Shown here one piece after another: positions 1-5,571 of a stretch of DNA of 7,764 nucleotides. The stretch lies in NCBI GenBank assembly GCA_003155465.1, contig PMCR01000265.1:1-7764 (forward strand). Reading direction: 5' to 3'. Numbering within the stretch: the stretch's first letter is position 1; each line of letters begins with the position of its first letter. Under the pieces are notes generated by a model. It made no database searches. It was not told where the DNA came from and saw only the letters and a list, made by a program, of their open reading frames with translations. The position numbers were made by a program, and so were the translations under genes. This DNA comes from Myxococcales bacterium. GTDB taxonomy: Bacteria; Myxococcota; Polyangia; Fen-1088.

Positions 1-243
1 CTGGGAACGGTCAAGGGCAAGATTTCGGTGGCGCAGAGCGTGGCAGTTGAGGCGGGCGCCACGGTTGAGGCCGATGTCGAGGCCCAGACCGTCACAGTGA
101 GCGGCCGGCTGACCGGCAACGTGGTGGCGCGCGAGCGCCTTGAGCTCAAGCCTGAGTCCAAGATGGTGGGCGACGCCAAGTCGCCGCGGATCGTGATTGC
201 CGACGGTGCCGGGTTCAAGGGCAACGTGGACATGGACGTGTAG
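1..243 (+). CDS. bactofilin, 5'-truncated (C-terminal 80 residues)
   Basis: Bactofilins are small beta-helical proteins that polymerise without nucleotide into cytoplasmic or membrane-associated filaments and act as scaffolds for cell-shape or chromosome-organising proteins. The frame is open from the first base to a TAG at 241-243, so the true start lies upstream; the GTG at 28 is inside the domain and is not a credible start. What remains is the repeating short-strand pattern typical of the fold: VEAGATVEADVEAQTVTVSG, then a GNVVARERLELKP-type rung, then KSPRIVIADGAGFKGNVDM. This closely parallels the end of the next gene's domain, and here the protein stops right after the domain with no tail. 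The next bactofilin begins 9 nt downstream, so the two are probably co-transcribed and may co-polymerise, as paralogous bactofilins do in myxobacteria (family knowledge; co-polymerisation is inferred). Confidence 0.9.
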   Translation: MGTVKGKISVAQSVAVEAGATVEADVEAQTVTVSGRLTGNVVARERLELKPESKMVGDAKSPRIVIADGAGFKGNVDMDV

Positions 244-252
244 GCGCACACC

Positions 253-861
253 ATGGCTGACAAGGAAACCGTAGTCGGGCCCGAAACGCGCATTTCGGGC
301 GAGGTACGCGGCGAAGAGGACCTCATTGTCCGCGGCCGCATCGACGGCAGGGTGCAGCTTACGCAGACGCTCACCGTCGAGAAAGGCGCGACGGTCCAGG
401 CCGACGTGGATGTCCGCCATCTGGTCGTTTCCGGCACAGTGGTTGGCACCATCGTCGCTTCTGAGAGCGTGAAGTTGACGTCGACGGCGCGCGTGGTGGG
501 TGATCTGGCATCCCCGCGCGTGATGATGGAGGCCGGGGCCGCATACCGAGGCCGTGTGGACATGGGCGACATTGCGGCCGCACGGGCTGCGGTCAGCTCC
601 CGTGCTGTGCAGCGCCCTGCCGCGAGCGAGAAGCTCGCGATCCATCCCGCACCCCCACGCATGGCTACGGCCGCCAAGGCGGTAGTTTCTGGCAAAGCTG
701 CGGCGCCGGTCGCGCCGGCTGTGCCTGCTGCACGTTCCACGATCCCGGCTGCTGCGGTTGGCGCACTTGGTCCCGCCTCACCTCCTGCCTTTCCGCGGGT
801 TGCCGGGGCCATGGGCGCCATGAGCCCGGCCTGGGCCAAGAAGAAGATCCGTCGGCGCTAG
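253..861 (+). CDS. bactofilin with Ala/Pro-rich C-terminal extension
   Basis: This is a 202-residue bactofilin. The polymerising domain covers about residues 5-110: it opens with TVVGPETRISGEVRGEEDLI, continues with regularly spaced rungs (GRIDGRVQL, VEKGATVQADVDVRHLVVSG, VGTIVASESVKL), and ends with ASPRVMMEAGAAYRGRVDM. Residues 112-190 are low-complexity, rich in Ala, Pro and Val, and likely disordered. The protein ends in a basic tail, AKKKIRRR, a plausible contact for membrane, DNA or a partner. ATG 253 was chosen because it gives the canonical short N-terminus before the first rung; there is no good Shine-Dalgarno, so translation may be coupled to the upstream bactofilin 9 nt away. Family membership is clear; which cellular structure it organises cannot be told from this window. 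Confidence 0.93.
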   Translation: MADKETVVGPETRISGEVRGEEDLIVRGRIDGRVQLTQTLTVEKGATVQADVDVRHLVVSGTVVGTIVASESVKLTSTARVVGDLASPRVMMEAGAAYRGRVDMGDIAAARAAVSSRAVQRPAASEKLAIHPAPPRMATAAKAVVSGKAAAPVAPAVPAARSTIPAAAVGALGPASPPAFPRVAGAMGAMSPAWAKKKIRRR

Positions 862-900
862 CTACGGCTCGTTGGGAAATTTCCGGCCGCCGGCCAGGCC

Positions 901-919
901 GGGCCGCGGATGGCGGCCC
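901..919 (+). repeat. GC-rich inverted repeat just downstream of bactofilin
   Basis: GGGCCGC (901-907) pairs perfectly with GCGGCCC (913-919) across a 5-nt loop, 39 nt after the bactofilin stop. It could help end or stabilise the bactofilin transcript, but no U-run follows, so I do not call it an intrinsic terminator. Confidence 0.4.
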
Positions 920-1049
920 GCGGGCCGCGAGAGCGAGGGCGTGAGCGAGTTCGTGGGCGTTTGGCGGGAAGACGAAGAGCGGGATGCGGGCCGCGGACGC
1001 TCACGCGAGTCGCCCGCGCTGGTCGCTGCACTCACGCTGCCGCTCACGG
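920..1049. repeat. GTGAGCG-type hairpin repeat, copy A
   Basis: This imperfect inverted repeat has a left arm rich in GTGAGCG and a right arm rich in CGCTCAC. Positions 931-945 match the reverse complement of 1031-1045 at 12 of 15 positions. Four blocks are shared, in the same order, with the repeat at 5320-5495: 920-955 with 5320-5355 (33/36 identical), 979-989 with 5364-5374 (11/11), 997-1008 with 5428-5439 (11/12), and 1031-1049 with 5477-5495 (17/19). The two are therefore members of one family. No coding potential is recognised. Confidence 0.75.
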
Positions 1050-1108
1050 CCACGGCCGCGTCTGCTGCGGGACCGTGGGGGGTGAAGAGGTGTCCGGAAA
1101 TCGACTCT

Positions 1109-1139
1109 GGGCGAGGGGAAGGAAGGGGTGAGATAGGGG
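1109..1139 (+). other. potential G-quadruplex tract
   Basis: Four G-runs at 1109-1111, 1115-1118, 1125-1128 and 1136-1139 are separated by loops of 3, 6 and 7 nt, which fits the standard G3+N1-7 quadruplex pattern. The surrounding strand is purine-rich. It sits about 70 nt beyond the glycosyltransferase stop and on the strand of a bactofilin 3' untranslated region. Folding in the cell is not shown by the sequence. Confidence 0.4.
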
Positions 1140-1206
1140 CAGGACCGCGGGGACAACTCACAGAAAGGCTCGTTCCAACCGGGGTCGGCCCGCCACGGGT
1201 GACGAC

Positions 1207-3327
1207 CTACAATTGCGCCCCTGCCAGATAGAACTTGTTGTTTCTGTCGTCGACGATCTTCAGGGACGGCCGTGCGGCCTCGGGCAACAGGCCCCGCAGC
1301 GAATCGAAACGCGTGCGCTCGACCACGAAGAAGATCCGCTTGCCCGAGTTGCGGCCCAAGAAATCCTTCAGGTCTTCGGCGTTGCGGTCGCCAAGAAAGA
1401 CGGTGCGCTTTTCCTTGGCGCCTTCGTAGATTTCGTTCTGCGTGTAGAAGTTCTCGCCGCGCCAGTACATCTGCCAGGCGGCAAGCCGCTCGTCGGACGA
1501 CCGCCGTTCCTTGTAGTAGGTCGCGATGAGAGGCTTCTGCGACCAGCGGTCGGACACCTGCTTCATGTATACGTCCAGCAGAAAATAGGTGAAGCACACG
1601 GCCGTCAGGGCCAGCGCGGTCGCGGCCACAGTTCGCAGCCGTGGCCACGCGAGCAGCAGGGCAACGGCCGAGAACAGGGAGGCAAACACAGTCAGTGCGA
1701 TCCGGTAGTCGAGTTCTGGCGGCCAGGGACGGCCTTGTGGCGTGTTGACGTAGTCGTACGAGAAGAGCCAGATGAAGTGCTGGGCGTTCTTCTGCGCCCC
1801 GGCCAGGTCGAAAGTCACCAGGGCCAAAAGCGGAATCCCGACCACCGCGGCCAAGAGGGCCAGCCGTCCCCGCGCACGGCCCAAGAGATCGTCGAGGAAG
1901 CAACCCACCACGATGGCCAAGCCGGGAAGGGCGGGCAGGATGTAGTGGTGGAACTTGGTCATGGACAGGGACACGACCGCGTAGCCAGCCACGAACCAGA
2001 TGGCGCCGAAGCGGAGAATCTCGCGGCGTTTCGAGATCGATGTTTCACTGGGGGCGCCGGCTAGGCTGACCCGGCGGAACGGGCGCATCACCACCCAAGC
2101 CAGGGCCGAGGGCGCCAGCGCAATCCACGGGAACACGCCGTAGCCCAACTCGCGGATGAAGTACTCGAAGGATCCGCGGTCGCCGTGCCGGCCGAGCACT
2201 AGGCGGCGCCAGTGGTTGTCGCCGTACAGCTCATTCCAGAACGGGAACCCGTGGCGAATCAGCATGGCGTGGTGCCAAGGCACCGCGACCAGGGCGCAGG
2301 CCAGAAGCGCGAGCGGCAGGGCGGGCAGAAGCTGCGCGCGAGCCAGGCGCCGCCAGTTCCAGGTGAAGAGCAGATAGGCCAAGAACACAATCACTGGCAG
2401 GCCCAGCCCGGCCAGGCCCTTGGCAAGAATGGCCAAGCCGCACAGGATGGCAGCCAGATATAGATAGAAGGGCGCCTTGTAGCGGGTCTTTGCTGCATAC
2501 CACACGAAGAGCAAGAACCCGATCGCGTAGGGCAACATGGCCACCACGCCCGGGATCTGGAGATTCCGCTTGGGCCAGATGTTCCAGGGTCGCAGCTGGA
2601 TGGAATCGACCACGATCTGCGGCAGCACGGTAAACGCCAGAAGCCCGAGGGTCAGATAGAAAGATGCATGGTGCGGCCAGGACAAACGTCCCCAACGTCG
2701 CCGCGGCAGCTCCCGGTCCTGGTCGTCGAACAGGGCGAGCGCACAAAGGGCCAGGGCCATGGTCATGGGCCCGATGAAGGCCATGTCGGTCATGGCCTGC
2801 CGGGCCACCAGACTGAACATTGGAAAGGTGGCCAGCGCCAACACCGACAGAAGGCCGGCGCGGCGACTGACGAAGCGAGACACGGCCATGTACACGCCCA
2901 CCAGCGCCAGCAACGACATGCAGCAGAACGGCAGACGCAAGGCCCACTCAGCCCGGGTGGAGAGCGCGAACGTCCCGGGCGAAGGGTGCCCGGCCAGCCC
3001 GAAGACGGCCATCGACAGACTGATCAACCAGAAGCTGAGCACTGGCTTCGACCAGAAGACCTCGGGATCGATGGGTGAGCCAGGCCACCACAAGCTGATG
3101 AAGTCCCCGCGGGCAACCATCTGACGCGCGACCTCGCCGTAGTGGGTTTCCCAGGGATCCCACAGCCCGTATGTCCCGGCGAACGGGAGGTAGAGCAAGA
3201 GTCCGCACAGGATGACCAATGTGATCATCTGTCTTTCGGAAAGGCGGTCGAGCAGGGCCGCCCATCGGGCACGGCTCGATCCGGCGACCGCGGGGACCGA
3301 TGCGTTGTTTGACTCTTGGGGTGTCAT
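1207..3327 (-). CDS. family-39-type (ArnT/PMT-like) membrane glycosyltransferase
   Basis: This is a 706-residue polytopic inner-membrane protein of the GT-C fold. Such enzymes transfer a sugar from a polyprenyl-phosphate donor to a lipid, protein or glycan acceptor on the periplasmic side. A cytoplasmic N-terminus of about 33 residues is followed by TM1 (about 35-50) and the diagnostic first periplasmic loop GLWDPWETHYGEVARQM (54-70). There D57 and E60 are the likely acidic catalytic or metal-binding residues, in place of the contiguous DE of ArnT. FWSKPVLSFW (91-100) matches the conserved KP-x-L-x-x-W motif. Many hydrophobic helices follow to about residue 585, then a soluble domain of about 115 residues ending FYLAGAQL. 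Length and layout suit the family. The donor and acceptor cannot be read from sequence. ATG 3327 lies 21 nt after the small membrane-protein gene, with no clear Shine-Dalgarno, so the two probably share a transcript. Confidence 0.88.
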   Translation of the reverse strand: MTPQESNNASVPAVAGSSRARWAALLDRLSERQMITLVILCGLLLYLPFAGTYGLWDPWETHYGEVARQMVARGDFISLWWPGSPIDPEVFWSKPVLSFWLISLSMAVFGLAGHPSPGTFALSTRAEWALRLPFCCMSLLALVGVYMAVSRFVSRRAGLLSVLALATFPMFSLVARQAMTDMAFIGPMTMALALCALALFDDQDRELPRRRWGRLSWPHHASFYLTLGLLAFTVLPQIVVDSIQLRPWNIWPKRNLQIPGVVAMLPYAIGFLLFVWYAAKTRYKAPFYLYLAAILCGLAILAKGLAGLGLPVIVFLAYLLFTWNWRRLARAQLLPALPLALLACALVAVPWHHAMLIRHGFPFWNELYGDNHWRRLVLGRHGDRGSFEYFIRELGYGVFPWIALAPSALAWVVMRPFRRVSLAGAPSETSISKRREILRFGAIWFVAGYAVVSLSMTKFHHYILPALPGLAIVVGCFLDDLLGRARGRLALLAAVVGIPLLALVTFDLAGAQKNAQHFIWLFSYDYVNTPQGRPWPPELDYRIALTVFASLFSAVALLLAWPRLRTVAATALALTAVCFTYFLLDVYMKQVSDRWSQKPLIATYYKERRSSDERLAAWQMYWRGENFYTQNEIYEGAKEKRTVFLGDRNAEDLKDFLGRNSGKRIFFVVERTRFDSLRGLLPEAARPSLKIVDDRNNKFYLAGAQL

Positions 3328-3348
3328 ACGAGCGAGGGGATTCGGAAT

Positions 3349-3570
3349 CTAGTCGCCCCGCGCACGTCTGTGAAGCGCGAAGGCGGAAAGGGCGAAGATC
3401 AAAGTCGCGGCCAGACCGGGCAGCCAGATGCGCAGGACTTGGGGGAGCCAGTACCGTTCGGGCGCAAGGCCGGGGCTGTGCCGGCGCACGAAATCGATCT
3501 GCCCGGCCAGATAGGTGCCGGGCAGGCTCAAGGTGGCCAATGCTGCCAGAAGTCGGACGCTGCCCTTCAT
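3349..3570 (-). CDS. small two-helix membrane protein, unknown function
   Basis: I do not recognise a family. The 73-residue product starts MKGSVRLLAALATLSLPGTY. It has a first hydrophobic helix at about residues 5-23, a charged and aromatic loop (24-45), a second helix at about 48-67, and a basic end (HRRARGD). The positive charges at both ends predict a hairpin with both termini in the cytoplasm. ATG 3570 is preferred to an in-frame ATG at 3651, because the extra 27 residues are polar and unlike a membrane-protein start and would run across a palindrome and the putative -10 box. The stop is 21 nt from the glycosyltransferase start on the same strand, so it may be an accessory subunit or simply a co-transcribed neighbour (inference). 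Confidence 0.62.
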   Translation of the reverse strand: MKGSVRLLAALATLSLPGTYLAGQIDFVRRHSPGLAPERYWLPQVLRIWLPGLAATLIFALSAFALHRRARGD

Positions 3571-3579
3571 GCGTGGCGG

Positions 3580-3585
3580 AGTATA
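3580..3585 (-). promoter_or_regulatory. putative -10 element (TATACT) for the 3570 to 1207 unit
   Basis: On the minus strand TATACT lies 9 nt before the ATG at 3570. No convincing -35 hexamer sits 16-18 nt upstream. If used, transcription would begin at or almost at the ATG, giving a leaderless mRNA; no Shine-Dalgarno precedes this ATG, which is consistent. Confidence 0.4.
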
Positions 3586-3597
3586 GCCAGTTCGAGG

Positions 3598-3617
3598 GTC
3601 AGCGCTCGTACGCTGAC
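3598..3617. promoter_or_regulatory. perfect 7-bp inverted repeat, candidate operator
   Basis: GTCAGCG (3598-3604) and CGCTGAC (3611-3617) are exact reverse complements separated by 6 nt. The repeat lies between the divergent small membrane-protein gene and trxB, overlapping where a -35 element would fall for the minus-strand unit. This is the geometry of a dimeric repressor or activator site; the regulator is unknown. It could also be a chance stem. Confidence 0.35.
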
Positions 3618-3704
3618 ATCGTCCGTCTGATGCGCTAGCGTTGGCCTTCACGCTTCTTGAGCACGACGATCAAATTCTCGCGACGCCGACCAGGTTTCAC
3701 TAGC

Positions 3705-3710
3705 AGGGAG
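3705..3710 (+). promoter_or_regulatory. ribosome binding site of trxB
   Basis: AGGGAG lies 7 nt before the ATG at 3718 and fixes the trxB start. No confident promoter hexamers were found between the operator-like palindrome and this site. Confidence 0.75.
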
Positions 3711-3717
3711 AGCAATC

Positions 3718-4680
3718 ATGGCTGATTCGGAGCATGTCAAGGTCGCCATCGTGGGCGGCGGGCCGGCCGGCTGTACCGCCGCGATCTATGCGGGGCGCGC
3801 CAATCTGGCGCCGGTGATGTTCGAGGGGGGCGGCCTGCTCATCGAGCCCTGTACCACGCCGGGTGGACAGCTCACCATCACCACCGATGTGGAGAACTTC
3901 CCGGGGTTTCCCAAGGGGATCATGGGGCCGAAGCTAATGGAGCTTCTGCGCGCCCAGGCCGAGCGTTTTGGGACCAGCATCCGCACCACCGATGTGACCG
4001 CGGTGGATCTCGGCGCGCGGCCCTTCCGCATCACCGCCGGCGAGGACAGTTTGCTGGCCGACACCCTCATCATCGCCACCGGGGCTTCGGCCAAGTGGCT
4101 GGGAATTCCGTCGGAAGACAAGTTTCGCAACCACGGCGTGTCCGCCTGCGCCACCTGCGATGGGGCGCTGTTCAAGGGCCGCGAGGTGTTGGTGGTGGGC
4201 GGTGGAGACACCGCCATGGAAGAGGCGAACTACCTGACCCATCACGCCAGCAAGGTCACCGTCATCCACCGCCGGGATGAGTTCCGCGCCTCGCGCATCA
4301 TGCTCGATCGCGCGCGCAACAACCCCAAGATCCAACTCATCACCAATGCCGTCATCGACGAGATTTTGGGGCAATTGCCCAGGCCGGGCGTCACCGGCGT
4401 GCGCCTGCGCGACACGCGCACCGGCGCGACGCGCGAGCTGGCCTGCGGGGGAGTGTTCATGGCCATCGGGCATCAGCCCACGAGCGAGCTCTTCAAGGGC
4501 GCGCTCGACATGGACGAGGTCGGATATGTCCGGACCAAGCCGGGATCGACGGCGACCAACGTGGCCGGCGTCTTCGCCTGCGGCGACGTGGCCGACCATG
4601 TCTACCGGCAGGCGATCACCGCCGCGGGCACCGGCTGCATGGCCGCCATCGACGTCGAGCGCTTTCTTGCCGTCGGGTAG
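3718..4680 (+). CDS. trxB: thioredoxin reductase (NADPH, FAD-dependent)
   Basis: TrxB passes electrons from NADPH through FAD and a redox-active disulphide to thioredoxin in the cytoplasm, feeding ribonucleotide reductase and protein thiol repair. At 320 residues it is the usual low-molecular-weight bacterial type. The FAD-binding GGGPAG is at 13-18, and the flavin-side PGGQL and ENFPGFPKG motifs follow. The redox centre CATC is at 144-147 ([10 protein letters not shown]), the NADPH-binding GGGDTA at 161-166, and HRRDEFR at 184-190 carries the arginines that read the NADPH 2'-phosphate. The C-terminal FAD motif FACGDV has its aspartate at 290, followed by [15 protein letters not shown]. All catalytic features are intact. 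The start is fixed by AGGGAG 7 nt upstream. It is divergent from the glycosyltransferase unit and is followed after 120 nt by the YhcH-family gene; co-transcription with that gene is possible but not shown. Confidence 0.97.
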   Translation: MADSEHVKVAIVGGGPAGCTAAIYAGRANLAPVMFEGGGLLIEPCTTPGGQLTITTDVENFPGFPKGIMGPKLMELLRAQAERFGTSIRTTDVTAVDLGARPFRITAGEDSLLADTLIIATGASAKWLGIPSEDKFRNHGVSACATCDGALFKGREVLVVGGGDTAMEEANYLTHHASKVTVIHRRDEFRASRIMLDRARNNPKIQLITNAVIDEILGQLPRPGVTGVRLRDTRTGATRELACGGVFMAIGHQPTSELFKGALDMDEVGYVRTKPGSTATNVAGVFACGDVADHVYRQAITAAGTGCMAAIDVERFLAVG

Positions 4681-4788
4681 TCGCTTGAGAGTGGACTAGA
4701 CGCGCGAAACCCTGACATAGTCGCTCTCCGGCGTGTCGCGTCCCAGGTGGCTGTTCTCCCTTGCATCACGCTCAGTCATTTAGCGAAG

Positions 4789-4794
4789 AGGAGG
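4789..4794 (+). promoter_or_regulatory. strong ribosome binding site deciding the GTG 4801 start
   Basis: A consensus AGGAGG stands 6 nt before GTG 4801. It selects this start over an in-frame GTG at 4747, which would add 18 residues that do not resemble the family's N-terminus. Confidence 0.85.
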
Positions 4795-4800
4795 TACCCC

Positions 4801-5256
4801 GTGATCTTCGATGTTCTCGCCAATGCCGATCGCTATGCCTCGGTCCACCCGCTGTTTGCTGAGTGTTTCGCATTTCTCAAGAACACCGATCTGACTGCCT
4901 TGCCCGTGGGACGCCAGCCGCTGGGTTCGGGCGGGTGCACCGTGATCGTCAGTGAGGCCGCACCCAAGACGAAGCAGATCGCGTGCCTGGAAGGCCACCG
5001 CGTTTTCATCGATATTCAGTACATAGTGGCGGGCGAGGAGATCATCGGCTACGTGCCGCGCGCCCACTGCGCGGAGAAGTCCGACGATGCGGCCAACGAT
5101 TTTCAGGAACTGCAGGGAAGCGCCGAGTACCTGACCCTGCGCCCGGGCTGCTTCGCGGTCTACTTTCCCGAGGACGGTCATCAGCCCGGCATCGGCACCG
5201 GCGCCCACACCGGTCTCATCCGCAAGATCGTGATCAAGGTTCCGGTGAGGCGCTAG
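4801..5256 (+). CDS. YhcH/YjgK/YiaL (NanQ/EbgC/TabA) family cupin-like protein
   Basis: The product is 151 residues from GTG 4801, beginning MIFDVLANADRYASVHPLFA, typical of the family start. Members are small double-stranded beta-helix proteins. Characterised relatives include the E. coli N-acetylneuraminate anomerase (YhcH/NanQ), the EbgC subunit of evolved beta-galactosidase and the biofilm-linked TabA (established knowledge). The conserved metal/ligand-site signature E-x-H-x(4)-D-x-Q is present as E64, H66, D71 and Q73 (EGHRVFIDIQYIVAGEE). The second signature is LRPGCFAVYFPEDGHQPG with H127, followed by the final strand IRKIVIKV. No sialic-acid, ebg or other sugar genes are nearby, so the substrate is not assignable; a sugar anomerase role is the most likely inference. 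The TAG stop is immediately followed by the left terminal inverted repeat of the next intergenic element. Confidence 0.88.
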   Translation: MIFDVLANADRYASVHPLFAECFAFLKNTDLTALPVGRQPLGSGGCTVIVSEAAPKTKQIACLEGHRVFIDIQYIVAGEEIIGYVPRAHCAEKSDDAANDFQELQGSAEYLTLRPGCFAVYFPEDGHQPGIGTGAHTGLIRKIVIKVPVRR

Positions 5257-5275
5257 AGCACCGAACAGTTTGAAA
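5252..5275 (+). repeat. left terminal inverted repeat of the 5252-5571 element
   Basis: This 24-nt segment matches the reverse complement of 5548-5571 at 21 of 24 positions; the inner 18 nt (5258-5275, GCACCGAACAGTTTGAAA) match at 17 of 18. It includes the TAG stop of the YhcH-family gene at 5254-5256. Confidence 0.8.
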
Positions 5276-5570
5276 GCGGTGGAACATCAAGGTGATACGC
5301 GAGTCGCGTGAGGCGTGTTGCGGGCCGCGTGAGCGAGTGCGTGAGCGTGTTCGTGTGGGCCACGCGGGATGCGGAAAGCGTGGGCGAGTTGCAAGCGGGG
5401 CAAGGGACCGCACAACGCCAGCCGCACATGCTCACGCGACCCGCCCACGCCGACCGCAGGACGCCAGTCGAACACGCTCACGCGACCGCTCACGGGGTAC
5501 GCCAACCGTCTTTGAACCAGTGTCATAACATCGCGGAATGACGGTTGTTTCAAACCGTTCGGTGCGCTAA
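5257..5570. other. convergent intergenic region occupied by a repeat element, no gene
   Basis: The 314 nt between the stops of the YhcH-family gene (+) and the phosphatase (-) contain no credible gene. They are bounded by terminal inverted repeats and contain a long imperfect hairpin. The outer parts (about 5276-5319 and 5496-5547) are less GC-rich and less repetitive than the core. The whole is about the size of a miniature inverted-repeat element, with no transposase. No T-run typical of an intrinsic terminator was seen. Confidence 0.7.
5320..5495. repeat. GTGAGCG-type hairpin repeat, copy B
   Basis: The left arm 5328-5353 pairs with 5469-5494 at 23 of 26 positions. Pairing continues inward: 5379-5387 (GCGTGGGCG) matches the reverse complement of the CGCCCACGC at 5442-5450, with TGCGG and its complement further out. 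GTGAGCG occurs at 5329-5335 and 5341-5347, and CGCTCAC at 5475-5481 and 5487-5493, each pair 12 nt apart. Four blocks are colinear with the repeat at 920-1049. Transcribed from either side it would fold into a long stem. Confidence 0.78.
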
Positions 5571-5571
5571 C
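5548..5571 (-). repeat. right terminal inverted repeat of the 5252-5571 element
   Basis: Its reverse complement matches 5252-5275 at 21 of 24 positions. It abuts the phosphatase stop codon (complement of CTA, 5571-5573), so the two repeats sit symmetrically at the two gene ends. Confidence 0.8.

Larger units (their letters stand above)
862..1206. other. convergent intergenic region with repeats, no gene
   Basis: This gap lies between the stop codons of the second bactofilin (+) and the glycosyltransferase (-). It has no credible gene; open frames crossing it on both strands are composition artefacts. It holds the 10-nt palindrome GGAAATTTCC (875-884), a GC-rich stem (901-919), a GTGAGCG-type hairpin repeat (920-1049) and a G-run tract (1109-1139). 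No T-run follows the stems, so a classical intrinsic terminator is not evident. Confidence 0.7.

Noticed and set aside
920..1049. CRISPR-like array
   Set aside because: The repeats are inverted and 12 nt apart, with no uniform direct repeats and spacers and no cas genes.
866..1174. 8-nt direct repeat GGCTCGTT (866-873 and 1167-1174) as a target-site duplication around copy A
   Set aside because: A chance 8-mer repeat is expected about once in a gap of this size, and no terminal inverted repeats adjoin it.
1001..1903. 300-codon minus-strand frame overlapping the glycosyltransferase end and the repeat region
   Set aside because: It is a different frame on the same strand as the clear membrane glycosyltransferase; its product is arginine/proline-rich with no domain and it runs through the hairpin repeat.
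4747..4800. Upstream GTG start for the YhcH-family gene
   Set aside because: The added 18 residues do not look like the family N-terminus, and the consensus AGGAGG sits 6 nt before GTG 4801.
4681..4800. Separate promoter or intrinsic terminator between trxB and the YhcH-family gene
   Set aside because: TTGAGA (4685) and TTGCAT (4761) have no -10 partner at proper spacing, and no stem followed by a T-run was found.
5287..5553. Short open frames on both strands across the second repeat region
   Set aside because: Their products are low-complexity readings of the GTGAGCG units and are present on both strands, so they are composition artefacts.
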